Shown here: in pieces, positions 29,070 through 37,773 of the stretch
How positions within the stretch are numbered: position 1 is the stretch's first letter
Layout of the letters: every line of letters starts with the position of its first letter
Assembly (NCBI RefSeq): GCF_026283955.1
Contig: NZ_JAPDPE010000002.1
Location: 44,389-108,388, forward strand
Source of the DNA: Dyella silvatica
GTDB lineage: Bacteria > Pseudomonadota > Gammaproteobacteria > Xanthomonadales > Rhodanobacteraceae
Length of the DNA stretch: 64,000 nucleotides
Reading direction: 5' to 3'
Position numbers and translations under genes: made by a program
The notes under the pieces: generated by a model
Told to the model about the DNA's origin: nothing
Database searches by the model: none
The model's input: the letters and a program-made list of their open reading frames with translations, nothing else

Positions 29070-32038
29070 TGACTCGCAGGCCGATCATCATGAGCACGCT
29101 GACCCATTTGGCCGTCCGTTCGCTACGCCTTGCCATAGGTACGGCCGTAACGGTGCTGTTGATCGGCGGATTAAATCTGCCGAGCGGCGTTGCACGCGCT
29201 GGGACGCTGCCACCCACCTTGCCCATTTCGCAGGTGCCGCTGACCGTGGTGCAGCCGACGCATCCACAGGTGTTGTTCGCAATCGGCAATTCAGAATCCA
29301 TGGACGGCAATCTGTCTGGCGCCATCATGACCGGCTCAGGCTCACTCAGCAGCAGCATGTCGACGCTGAACTCCACCAGCTCACCAGTCAATTTCAGCAT
29401 CCCCACCGGCTTCACCCCGCCATTGAATGGCGGCAGTGGCGGTAGCGCCCCTTACACGACGAGTGATTCCAACGGCACGCTCTACGACAACAGCCCCAGC
29501 CGTCTAAACGTAGCCAAGCAGGGTGTCAGCGCCATTCTTCAGCAATACCTGCCGAGCACCGATTTCGGCCTGATCGACTATGGAACGACCGGCACGACGC
29601 TGTACACCACCTGGGTGTACGAAATGTCCGCCGATGGTGGCTTCACCTTCACCAATACCAAGCCCACCGGCTCGACGCGCTACATCCTCAACCCTTGCTA
29701 TAACTATTCAAATGCCTCATCGACGGTCAATAGCAATTGCTCGTCGATTGACAACCATTATTCGGGCAGCAGTATTGGTGACAACCGATACATGGTGATT
29801 GGTGCGTCAAGCGACGATCCGAGCATCAACGACGTGCTTTACAGCGGCGGTGGCCCTGGCGTTTACGTTACTTACGGCGGCCCTACGCCGAGCAACCCCT
29901 ATACCTATTACACCCTCGGTAAATACAACGCGGGTGGCATCACCACCACGTATGACAACGCCGTTCCCAACGCCAACAAGCAGACCTCGCCCACCAACGC
30001 CGGCTATATCCCGTTTTCGCCAGAAGTGATGTATATACAACGTGGTTTCGGCTATGGCGCCCAGGATGCAAAAAAGGGTGGCACAGGTAACGTCACGGCC
30101 AAAGACAGCAGCGGCCACGCCATCATCAGCGCGGGACAGTCACCTACGTCGGCTTCAGTAACTACCGCCGCCGGCTACTTTTCGGCAGCGCTGGCACCGG
30201 AAACGAACAACTCCCGTTCATCCGAAATCAAATCGGTCGCCGGGCAATCCGCGCTGGGCGGCTTGCTGACCAGTGCAAAGTCCACGCTTGCCAACAGTCT
30301 TCCAAGTACCTCAGGCAATTGCACCCCGCCAAAACAATACGTGGTACTGATTACCGATGGCCTGCCTACCGAGGACCTCGCGGGCAGCAATTGGCCGCCC
30401 CTGGGTAGCGCCTCGGCAGCTGGCTACGGCGTAACCGCCACATTCAACACGGACGGCTCGCTCAATACCACCAACGATCAGGCGCTTACTGACGTCATCG
30501 CTCAGCTGCAAGCCTTGAATGCCGCCGGTATCGAAACCTATGTCGTCGGCCTTGGCGCCGGCGTGGATCCCAGCATCAACCCACAGGCCGCCGCGACACT
30601 TAACGCCATGGGTATTGCTGGCGGCAGTTCCGCTGCCGTCAGCAAGATTACCGGTAGCACCCAGTACTTTCCGGCAACCACGCCGGCGGCCTTGGTCAGC
30701 GATCTGCAAAGCATCCTCGCCGACGTCTCCAGCCAGAGCTCCTCGTCCAGCTCGGCGGCAGCCAACTCGACCAGCTTGAGTGCCAATTCCCAGGTCTATC
30801 AAGCGACGTTCTCCTCGGGCAGCTCAGTCGACAATGCCTGGGCCGGCGACCTGCAGGAATTCGGCATTGACGCGAATGCCAGCATCAACACCACGTTCAC
30901 CTGGAGCGCGCGCGCTCAGCTGGATACTCAAGGCAGCAGCCGCAGCATCGCTACCTGGGACCCTTATCACGTGAACAGCTCCAGCACGGTGACGCCGGCA
31001 GCGGTAGGCTTCAGCTGGAGCAACCTGTCGGCCACCCAGCAGACCAAGCTGCAACAAAACAGCACCAATGGGCAGAACCTGGTGAGCTACCTGCGCGGCG
31101 ATCATTCCCAGGAAATCAGCAATGGCGGCAAGTTCCGCAACCGTCAGCATTTGCTAGGCGATGTGGTCGACAGCGCGCCCTTTTTTGTCGGCGCACCGAC
31201 CGACTATTACCCAGACACCTCGTACAACACCTACACCGCCAGCAGCGCCATCACCGGGCGCACGCCCATGCTGTACTTCGGCGCCAATGACGGCATGTTG
31301 CACGGCGTCAATGCCAATACCGGCAAAGAGGTGATGGCCTTTATTCCGAACGGTGGCAGCGGCGGCGTTTTCTCAAATCTGTATATGCTCGCCAGCCCTT
31401 ACTATTACTACCATCACCAGTTCTTTGTTGATGGCTCGCCACAAGTCGACGATGTCATGCTTGCGGACGGAAACTGGCATAGCCTGCTGGTGGGTGGCGA
31501 AAACGCCGGCGGCAGCAGTATCTATGCCCTCGATGTGACCAATCCAAGCAACTTCACCTCAGACACGACAGTAGCCAGCTCGGTACTGTGGGAGTTCACC
31601 GATACCGACATGGGCCTGAGTTACAGCGCCCCCGCCATCGTGCGCTCGCTCGCCGTGTCGGTGAAGGACGCCACCAGCAAGCAGAATGTCAATGGCTTTG
31701 CCGTCGTGTTCGGCAACGGCTACAACAGCGCCCAGGGTCGCCCGTTCTTCTATGCCGTCGACGCCAGCACCGGTACTCAGCTGGCCAAAATCGACTTATG
31801 CAACGCTACCGGCGTGCCAGCCGCCGCTTGCAGCTCAAGCCTGCCCAATGGCTTATCCAGCGTATCGGTGGGCAACTCCAGCGGTGTGGTCGGTGTGCCG
31901 CAGGACATGGTTTATGCAGGTGATCTCCAAGGCAACCTGTGGGCCATCAATATCAGCATTGACCCTCAACCCCAACTTCCCCAACGAGCTGGGCATGATG
32001 GCGTTCTTCGGTACCGGCGAGCTGTTGGCTCAGGGTGA
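29069..32038 (+). CDS. pilY1: PilY1-type pilus tip adhesin, frame-broken N-terminal part
   Basis: PilY1 is the secreted tip adhesin and mechanosensor of type IV pili. The frame opens with a signal peptide (to about residue 44), then a von Willebrand A-like region (VLFAIGNSESMDGNLSGAIM, where a canonical MIDAS has DxSxS), KQYVVLITDGLPTEDLAGSN, and the C-terminal beta-propeller (TPMLYFGANDGMLHGVNANT, VYAGDLQGNLWAINIS). After WAINIS the frame leaves the family sequence and stops 25-30 codons later. The rest of the propeller continues in another frame from about 31958. About 30-40 codons usually present between GNLW and the FGTG motif are also missing. Unless a sequencing error, the product lacks the propeller end. 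Confidence 0.85.
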   Translation: MTRRPIIMSTLTHLAVRSLRLAIGTAVTVLLIGGLNLPSGVARAGTLPPTLPISQVPLTVVQPTHPQVLFAIGNSESMDGNLSGAIMTGSGSLSSSMSTLNSTSSPVNFSIPTGFTPPLNGGSGGSAPYTTSDSNGTLYDNSPSRLNVAKQGVSAILQQYLPSTDFGLIDYGTTGTTLYTTWVYEMSADGGFTFTNTKPTGSTRYILNPCYNYSNASSTVNSNCSSIDNHYSGSSIGDNRYMVIGASSDDPSINDVLYSGGGPGVYVTYGGPTPSNPYTYYTLGKYNAGGITTTYDNAVPNANKQTSPTNAGYIPFSPEVMYIQRGFGYGAQDAKKGGTGNVTAKDSSGHAIISAGQSPTSASVTTAAGYFSAALAPETNNSRSSEIKSVAGQSALGGLLTSAKSTLANSLPSTSGNCTPPKQYVVLITDGLPTEDLAGSNWPPLGSASAAGYGVTATFNTDGSLNTTNDQALTDVIAQLQALNAAGIETYVVGLGAGVDPSINPQAAATLNAMGIAGGSSAAVSKITGSTQYFPATTPAALVSDLQSILADVSSQSSSSSSAAANSTSLSANSQVYQATFSSGSSVDNAWAGDLQEFGIDANASINTTFTWSARAQLDTQGSSRSIATWDPYHVNSSSTVTPAAVGFSWSNLSATQQTKLQQNSTNGQNLVSYLRGDHSQEISNGGKFRNRQHLLGDVVDSAPFFVGAPTDYYPDTSYNTYTASSAITGRTPMLYFGANDGMLHGVNANTGKEVMAFIPNGGSGGVFSNLYMLASPYYYYHHQFFVDGSPQVDDVMLADGNWHSLLVGGENAGGSSIYALDVTNPSNFTSDTTVASSVLWEFTDTDMGLSYSAPAIVRSLAVSVKDATSKQNVNGFAVVFGNGYNSAQGRPFFYAVDASTGTQLAKIDLCNATGVPAAACSSSLPNGLSSVSVGNSSGVVGVPQDMVYAGDLQGNLWAINISIDPQPQLPQRAGHDGVLRYRRAVGSG

Positions 32039-32711
32039 TCTGACCAGTACCAATACGCAGAGCTTCTACGGCGTGTTCGACAACACCAGCGATCTGAGCA
32101 ACTACCCCTCAGGCTCGGTACCAGCCCCGCCATACACGCGCTCCAATCTGCAGCAACAAACCGTGACCGCGCAAACCGTGACTATTTCGGGCACCAGTTC
32201 GCAAGCGCTGACCTCCAGCAATAATCCGGTCAATCTGACCTACGCCCCGATCTCCGTTACCAACAGCTCAGCGCCGCCCGCCACCGTTTCACTCAATCCA
32301 CAGGAAGGCTGGTATTTTGATCTGTCCAGTGTCAGTAGCGGCGCACGCTCATACACAATCTCGCAGGTGGAGAACGGCGGCGTGGTGTTTACCATCAATA
32401 TCCCGCCGACCTCGTCCTGCGCTCAGCCAGCCTCGTATCTGATGAACGTCAATTACCTCAGTGGCGGCCCCTTCAGCCAGCCATCCATCGGCCTTGCGGG
32501 CGGGCTCAGCATCGGCACGGCCACCTTGGCCAATGGCACCACGGTAAATATCACCGGCACGCTCGTCGGACAGACCTATAGCGCCGCGCCGACCACGGCC
32601 AAGAGCGGTAGTGGCAGCAATGTACAAATCATCAGTACCGCCCAAGGCCTGACTGTCATACCGACGATCGGACACAGCTCCAGCCGCGTGGGCTGGTGGC
32701 AAATCAAATAA
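31958..32711 (+). pseudogene. pilY1: C-terminal fragment of pilY1, shifted frame
   Basis: In the +2 frame relative to the upstream part, the sequence resumes as ALTLNPNFPNELGMMAFFGTG, the PilY1 propeller blade motif, then GWYFDLSSVSSGARSYTISQ, GGVVFTINIPPTSSCAQPAS and a Gly/Thr-rich end (SRVGWWQIK). It has no start codon or ribosome site of its own at the break; the in-frame ATG further upstream (31686) lies where the real frame is the other one. It ends ten bases before the next gene. I read it as the disconnected 3' end of pilY1. Confidence 0.75.
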
Positions 32712-32721
32712 GGACGCGATC

Positions 32722-33015
32722 ATGAAGACGCCGATTAGCCTGACCATTTTGCTTGTCGCCTGCGGACTCAGCCAACAGGCTGCCGCAAGCATGGCGACAC
32801 CCTCCATAAACGGAGTGGTGCAGCGCGTGAACAGCAACGGCAAGGACGCCATGGTCACGGTCAACGGACATACCTACAACGTACCTGCCGGCACCAAGTT
32901 CAATGGCACCAATCAAACGCCCCAGGCAGGGCAATCCGTGCAGCTTGACCTGACCCTCGACGGCAAAAATGTCATTGGGATACATACGCTCGAACCCACT
33001 GCAAGCCACCACTGA
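32722..33015 (+). CDS. Small secreted protein inside the pilin operon
   Basis: A 97-residue protein with a clear signal peptide (MKTPISLTILLVACGLSQQAA, probable cut after AAA) and a small beta-rich mature domain (INGVVQRVNSNGKDAMVTVN, YNVPAGTKF, VQLDLTLDGKNVIG), resembling a single OB-like barrel. AAGGA lies eight bases before the ATG, and the gene sits ten bases after pilY1 and 13 before pilE. I do not recognise a named family. A periplasmic role linked to PilY1 or pilin assembly is inferred only from context. Confidence 0.75.
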   Translation: MKTPISLTILLVACGLSQQAAASMATPSINGVVQRVNSNGKDAMVTVNGHTYNVPAGTKFNGTNQTPQAGQSVQLDLTLDGKNVIGIHTLEPTASHH

Positions 33016-33028
33016 GCGCGAGATCATC

Positions 33029-33493
33029 ATGCGTGCAAAACAGCACTACCCATCCGCCGCGGGCTTCAGCCTGATCGAACTGCTGATCGTGGTAATGATC
33101 ATTGCCGTTCTCACCGCCATCGCCTTTCCAAGCTATACGAAATACCTTCAACGCAGCCGGCGCTCGGATGCCTATGCCGCTTTATCGCAAGATCAAGCCA
33201 TTCTCGAGCGTTGTTTTGCACAGAGTTTCGACTACAACAATGTCTCTGGCACCGGCAGCAAAGGCTGTCTGCCACTGCTGACGACCTCGCCTTCGAACTA
33301 TTACACGATCGCCCTCAGCTTCACCGGCACCACCACCCCTCACACCGACTACACACTTAGCGCGACACCGGCGACCGGCTCGCCGCAGCTCAAGGACACT
33401 CAATGCGCAAAATTGACTCTGACCAGCGGCAATGTGCGCACTGCGGCGGATTCAGGCGGTACCGATCAAACCAAGACCTGCTGGCAGCAATAG
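33029..33493 (+). CDS. pilE: Type IV minor pilin PilE
   Basis: A 154-residue prepilin with the complete signature AAGFSLIELLIVVMIIAVLT (cleavage after Gly, Glu5 present) and SYTKYLQRSRRSDAYAALSQ after the helix. The mature part contains the DYTLSATP and ...CAKLTLTSGN segments common to the PilE/minor major-like pilins of this operon, and a Cys pair at the C-terminus. It closes the minor pilin operon. Confidence 0.9.
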   Translation: MRAKQHYPSAAGFSLIELLIVVMIIAVLTAIAFPSYTKYLQRSRRSDAYAALSQDQAILERCFAQSFDYNNVSGTGSKGCLPLLTTSPSNYYTIALSFTGTTTPHTDYTLSATPATGSPQLKDTQCAKLTLTSGNVRTAADSGGTDQTKTCWQQ

Positions 33494-33571
33494 CTCAAAA
33501 GGGACGATAACGGTTCCCACTAAGCGCCCATGAGCGGATAATCGGCGGCCCTTGCAGCTATCGGCGTCGTG

Positions 33572-36409
33572 ATGTTCGTACCTGGTCAACGTTGGATCTC
33601 CACTGCCGAGCCTGAGCTTGGTCTAGGCACTGTGTTACGCGTCGAAGGGCGTGGCGTGCAGGTGTTATTCGCCAAAGCGGGGGTCTTACGCCCCTATGCG
33701 GTCGACTCAGCCCCGCTGGTGCGCGCCGAATTTCGCGCCGGGCAGCGTATTGCCGGCAAAGGCATCGCCTTTCTGGTCGAGCGGGTCGAGATCAAGGAAG
33801 ACCTGCTGATCTACCGCGGCGAAGGCCGCGAGCTGCACGAGGGCCAGCTTGACGACGAGCAAAGCGTAAGCCAGGCCGACGACCGGCTGATCGGCGGCCG
33901 CACCGACCCGGTCGCGCAGTTCGAGCTACGCATCGAAGGCCTTAAACGCCGCGCCGAAGTCCGCCGCTCGCCCGCCTGGGGCCTGGGTTCCGCCCGTATC
34001 GGCCTGGTGCCGCATCAGCTGCGCGTGGCCGGCATCGCGGCCGCCCGGCGCCCGCCCCGTGTCTTGCTTGCCGACGAAGTCGGCCTGGGCAAAACCATCG
34101 AAGCCGGCATGATCCTGGCACGCCAGCTGGCGACCGGCCGTGCCGAGCGCGTGCTGTTGCTGCTGCCCGATACCTTGATTTATCAGTGGTTCGTCGAGCT
34201 GTTCCGCCGCTTCAACCTCAGCTTCGCCATTTATGATGAGGAGCGCTGCGAGGCGCTGGAGCAGTCCGGCGACGGCAGCAACCCCTTCGACGACGAACAG
34301 CTGGTCATCGCCGACTTCGGCTTTCTCGAAGCCGAGCCCAAGCGCGCCCAGCAACTGCTGGACACACACTGGGATCTGCTGGTCGTGGACGAGGCGCATC
34401 ACCTGGCCTGGACCCCCGAAGCCGCCAGCCCGCGCTATACCCTGGTGGAAAAGCTCGCCGCCGCCACCCCCGGCGTCATCCTGCTCACCGCCACGCCAGA
34501 GCAGCTCGGCCGCAGCGGCCATTTCGCCCGCCTGCGCCTGCTCGACCCGCAGCGCTATCACGACCTCAATACCTACCTGGGTGAATCCGATTCGTTTCAG
34601 CGCCTGTCGCAAATCGCCGACAAGTTGCTCGATGGCGAGGTGCTGGACGACACCCAACAAGCCACGCTGCGCGACGCCTTCCATGGCGACGCCGCACTGA
34701 CGGCGCTGCTCGCCAACACCACCAAGCCGGACAACGCACGCGAAATTCTCGCTGCCCTGATCGATCGCCACGGCACCGGCCGCTCGATGTTCCGCAACCG
34801 TCGCGCCGGTATCGGCGGCTTTCCCAAGCGCATCCTGGTCTGGCATACGCTGGATGCCGATGACGTCGACGAGGACACCCGGCAGGCGCTGCTCATCGAG
34901 TTTCACGCCGACATCCAGCAGCAGCCCGCGTTCGAGCCGGATTACAGCAACGATCCGCGCATCGAAACCCTGGTCGACCTGCTCGACGAGCATCCGCAAG
35001 ACAAGTTCCTGTTGATCTGCCGCAGCCAGGCCAAGGTGCTTGCGCTGGAAGAGGCGCTACGCACCAAGAGCGGTGTCGGCGTGGCGCGTTTTCACGAAGG
35101 CCTGGGCATCGTGCAGCGCGACCGCAATGCGGCGTACTTCGCCCAGCCTGATGGCGCCCGCCTCCTGCTGTGCTCGGAGATCGGCTCCGAAGGCCGTAAC
35201 TTCCAGTTTGCGCACCGCTTGATTCTGTGGGATCTGCCGCTCGACCCCGACCTGCTCGAACAGCGCATCGGCCGCCTCGACCGCATCGGCCAAAAGCACG
35301 ACATCAGCATTCACATTCTTACCGTTACCGACAGCGCCCAGCACGTGCTGGCCCGCTGGTACGACCAAGGCATCGATGCCTTCCGCAGCAGCCCCGCCGA
35401 TGGCCGTGAATTGTTGCGCCGCTACGGCGAAACGCTGGCCCGACTGGCCGACGAACACGCCCGCGGCGACGACAACCGCGACCAGGAACTCGATGTGCTG
35501 CTGGTCGAAACCCGCGACAGCCACGAAGAAATGGCCGCGCTGATCCATGCCGGCCGCGACCACTTGCTCGAACTAGCCTCCAGCCGCGACCTGCACGCGG
35601 ACGAACTGCAACAGGCCTTCAGCCGCGAAGATCACGACCCCGGCCGCGATGCCTTCGTGCAGCGCCTGCTGGAGCAATTCGGCATCCATGCCGAAGAGCT
35701 GGGCAGCCAGGTGCTGCTGCTCGATCCGCAATACCTCTCCACCGATGCCCTGCCTGGCTTTGCCGAAGGTCCACAGTCGGTGACCTTCTCGCGCGAAGTC
35801 GCCCTGGCACGCGAGGAATTGCCGCTGCTCCGTTTCGACCACCCCTTGGTCGCCGGGGCGTTGGATCTAGCGCTGACCAGCGAGCAAGGCAATGCCGCCT
35901 TCATGGTCGACGACATGCTGCCGCCACGTAGCGCCCTGCTCCAAGCGGTGTACCTGCTCGAATGCGTAGCCGACCGTAAGCTCGATGCAGAGCGCTTTCT
36001 GCCGACCCTGCCCATCGTCGTCACCATCGATACCAAGCTGACCGAGCGCGTGGATTTTCAACCCAGCGAGGTTGCCCTGCGCAAGGCCGCCGACCGCAAT
36101 ATCGAAGTGCCGCGCTACCGTAAATTTCTGACCAAGCTGGTGCCGCCGATGCTGGAGAAAGCCGAAGCCACCGCTGGCCTTCGTGCACAAACCAGCATTG
36201 CCGACGCCGTCACCCTGGCCACCGACACGCTCGATGCCGAGCTATCGCGCCTGCTCGCAGTGCGCGCGGTGAATCCGTCGATCAGTGAGATGGAAATCGC
36301 AGCCGTCACCGAGGAGCGTAGCGCCCTGCTGGCCGCCCTGCCGCAATCGCGCTTGCGCCTGGATTCGGTACGCTTTGTTGCCAGCACAGACTTCCTGGCG
36401 CTGCGGTAA
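33572..36409 (+). CDS. rapA: RNA polymerase-associated ATPase RapA (HepA)
   Basis: RapA is an SWI2/SNF2 ATPase that recycles RNA polymerase from post-termination complexes. The product (945 residues; E. coli has 968) begins with the tandem Tudor-like domains (VPGQRWISTAEPELGLGTVL), then the ATPase core: DEVGLGKTIEAGM (motif I), DEAHHL (II), TATPEQ (III), FLLICRSQAKVLALE (IV) and QRIGRLDRIGQ (VI). The C-terminal RapA-specific domain is complete. A GTG one codon earlier is also possible; neither has a strong ribosome site. It is not operonic with pilE. Confidence 0.96.
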   Translation: MFVPGQRWISTAEPELGLGTVLRVEGRGVQVLFAKAGVLRPYAVDSAPLVRAEFRAGQRIAGKGIAFLVERVEIKEDLLIYRGEGRELHEGQLDDEQSVSQADDRLIGGRTDPVAQFELRIEGLKRRAEVRRSPAWGLGSARIGLVPHQLRVAGIAAARRPPRVLLADEVGLGKTIEAGMILARQLATGRAERVLLLLPDTLIYQWFVELFRRFNLSFAIYDEERCEALEQSGDGSNPFDDEQLVIADFGFLEAEPKRAQQLLDTHWDLLVVDEAHHLAWTPEAASPRYTLVEKLAAATPGVILLTATPEQLGRSGHFARLRLLDPQRYHDLNTYLGESDSFQRLSQIADKLLDGEVLDDTQQATLRDAFHGDAALTALLANTTKPDNAREILAALIDRHGTGRSMFRNRRAGIGGFPKRILVWHTLDADDVDEDTRQALLIEFHADIQQQPAFEPDYSNDPRIETLVDLLDEHPQDKFLLICRSQAKVLALEEALRTKSGVGVARFHEGLGIVQRDRNAAYFAQPDGARLLLCSEIGSEGRNFQFAHRLILWDLPLDPDLLEQRIGRLDRIGQKHDISIHILTVTDSAQHVLARWYDQGIDAFRSSPADGRELLRRYGETLARLADEHARGDDNRDQELDVLLVETRDSHEEMAALIHAGRDHLLELASSRDLHADELQQAFSREDHDPGRDAFVQRLLEQFGIHAEELGSQVLLLDPQYLSTDALPGFAEGPQSVTFSREVALAREELPLLRFDHPLVAGALDLALTSEQGNAAFMVDDMLPPRSALLQAVYLLECVADRKLDAERFLPTLPIVVTIDTKLTERVDFQPSEVALRKAADRNIEVPRYRKFLTKLVPPMLEKAEATAGLRAQTSIADAVTLATDTLDAELSRLLAVRAVNPSISEMEIAAVTEERSALLAALPQSRLRLDSVRFVASTDFLALR

Positions 36410-36421
36410 CTCCGGCCAAAT

Positions 36422-36862
36422 ATGCAGACCGCCATTAGCATGACCTACCGCCTACCTTGCGATTGCGGCAAGGTCATGCTGATCGCACGCGGCGCTCCCG
36501 CGGCGCGCGCGATCTGCCATTGCCATGCCTGCCGCGACCTGTATGGCTCCATCGTCCTGGCCGCGACCGCGTGGCCAGCCGAGCAGGTCGAACGCAGCGG
36601 TAACGATGCCGTCCTGGAATACCAGCACCCGACCCTGCAAATGCGTCGGATCAGCTGCCGCCATTGCGGCGAAATCGTCCATGGCATCAACCGGCTCGGT
36701 TATCTGATCATTCCCAATGCGCGCTTCACCAAGCATCACCACGGCGTCATGCCGAAAGAGCTGATGCCTGCCATGCATCTGTTCTACGAAAGCCGCGTCT
36801 TCGACATCGATGATCCCCTGCCCAAATATCTACAGGGCTGGGATGGCGAACGCTACAACTGA
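36422..36862 (+). CDS. GFA/CENP-V family zinc protein
   Basis: A 146-residue protein of the glutathione-dependent formaldehyde-activating-enzyme-like (GFA/CENP-V) fold. Zinc ligands are visible as CDCG, CHCHACR and CRHCG. The typical C-terminal part (GYLIIPNARFTKHHHG, MPAMHLFYESRVFDID) follows. Family members include S-(hydroxymethyl)glutathione synthase, but most have no proven activity. It begins 12 bases after rapA and may be cotranscribed. A paralogue of the same fold lies at 63331. Confidence 0.85.
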   Translation: MQTAISMTYRLPCDCGKVMLIARGAPAARAICHCHACRDLYGSIVLAATAWPAEQVERSGNDAVLEYQHPTLQMRRISCRHCGEIVHGINRLGYLIIPNARFTKHHHGVMPKELMPAMHLFYESRVFDIDDPLPKYLQGWDGERYN

Positions 36863-36989
36863 ATTCCGGAATAAGGCGGCCTGAAAGTCGCGCTCCGTCG
36901 CAAAAGTGCGGTGATACAGTGCGGCCATGACTGACATCGAATACATCGATGCGGCATGCATGGCCATCACATGGATCGGAGCAAGCAAC

Positions 36990-37709
36990 ATGCGCACTAT
37001 CGGCGTTATCGGCGGCATGAGTTGGGAGTCATCGCTGGTCTACTACCAGCTCATCAATCGAGGCACCAGGGACAGGCTCGGCCCTCTACGCTCCGCTCGA
37101 TTATTACTGGACAGCCTGGATTTCGAAGATATCGCCGCATTGCAACGCACTGGCGAATGGCAACATGCAGGCGAACTGTTGGCTGCCTCAGCCTGCCGCC
37201 TGCAAGCCGGCGGCGCCGACTGCGTCGTCTTGGCCACCAATACGATGCATAAAGTGGCAGACGCCATCATCGCCGCCACGCCGCTGCCGTTCCTGCATAT
37301 CGCCGATGCCGTAGGCAACGCAATCCGAAACGCCGGCATGGATTGCATACTGCTCCTGGGCACCGCCTTCACGATGGAGCAGGATTTCTATCGCAGACGG
37401 ATCGCAGACCGTTTCGGCATCCAATGCATCACCCCGTCCGCCGAAAGGCGCCAGCAAGTGCATCGCATTATCTACGACGAACTCTGTGCCGGCGCGATCC
37501 ATGAAGCCTCACGCCTCACCTTGCTCGAAACCATTGCCGAAGGCATGGCGGCGGGCGCCACGGGCGTTATCCTGGGGTGCACCGAACTGACGCTATTGAT
37601 CCAACCGGATAACTGTCCGGTTGCGCTTTTCGATAGCACCGCCCTGCATGCCGCGGCAGCGGTGGACTTTGCCTTGCAGGATGAAACTCCAGCCGTCCCG
37701 GTTCACTGA
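36990..37709 (+). CDS. Aspartate/glutamate racemase family protein
   Basis: A 239-residue cofactor-independent racemase of the YgeA type. MRTIGVIGGMSWESSLVYY is the N-terminal signature; the two catalytic positions are VLATNTMHKV, where the usual Cys is replaced by Thr (NT), and GVILGCTELTLLI with Cys. YgeA-like proteins with this Thr/Cys pair have relaxed amino-acid racemase activity. The ATG at 36990 has GGAG nine bases upstream. It is convergent with the amino-acid permease gene. Confidence 0.88.
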   Translation: MRTIGVIGGMSWESSLVYYQLINRGTRDRLGPLRSARLLLDSLDFEDIAALQRTGEWQHAGELLAASACRLQAGGADCVVLATNTMHKVADAIIAATPLPFLHIADAVGNAIRNAGMDCILLLGTAFTMEQDFYRRRIADRFGIQCITPSAERRQQVHRIIYDELCAGAIHEASRLTLLETIAEGMAAGATGVILGCTELTLLIQPDNCPVALFDSTALHAAAAVDFALQDETPAVPVH

Positions 37710-37773
37710 GGACACCATGCAGCTGCCACTGCTCGACAAGGCGGAGGCAGCCATACGGCCGATCATCATTACA

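Noticed and set aside
31686..32711. 341-codon ORF taken as an independent gene
   Set aside because: Its first 90 codons are a shadow of pilY1 and its remainder is the displaced pilY1 C-terminus, so it is treated as a pseudogene fragment.
37602..37623. Hairpin CAACCGGA/TCCGGTTG followed by CGCTTTT inside the racemase gene
   Set aside because: It lies in the coding frame about 90 bases before the stop and has only T4; more likely a coding coincidence than a terminator.
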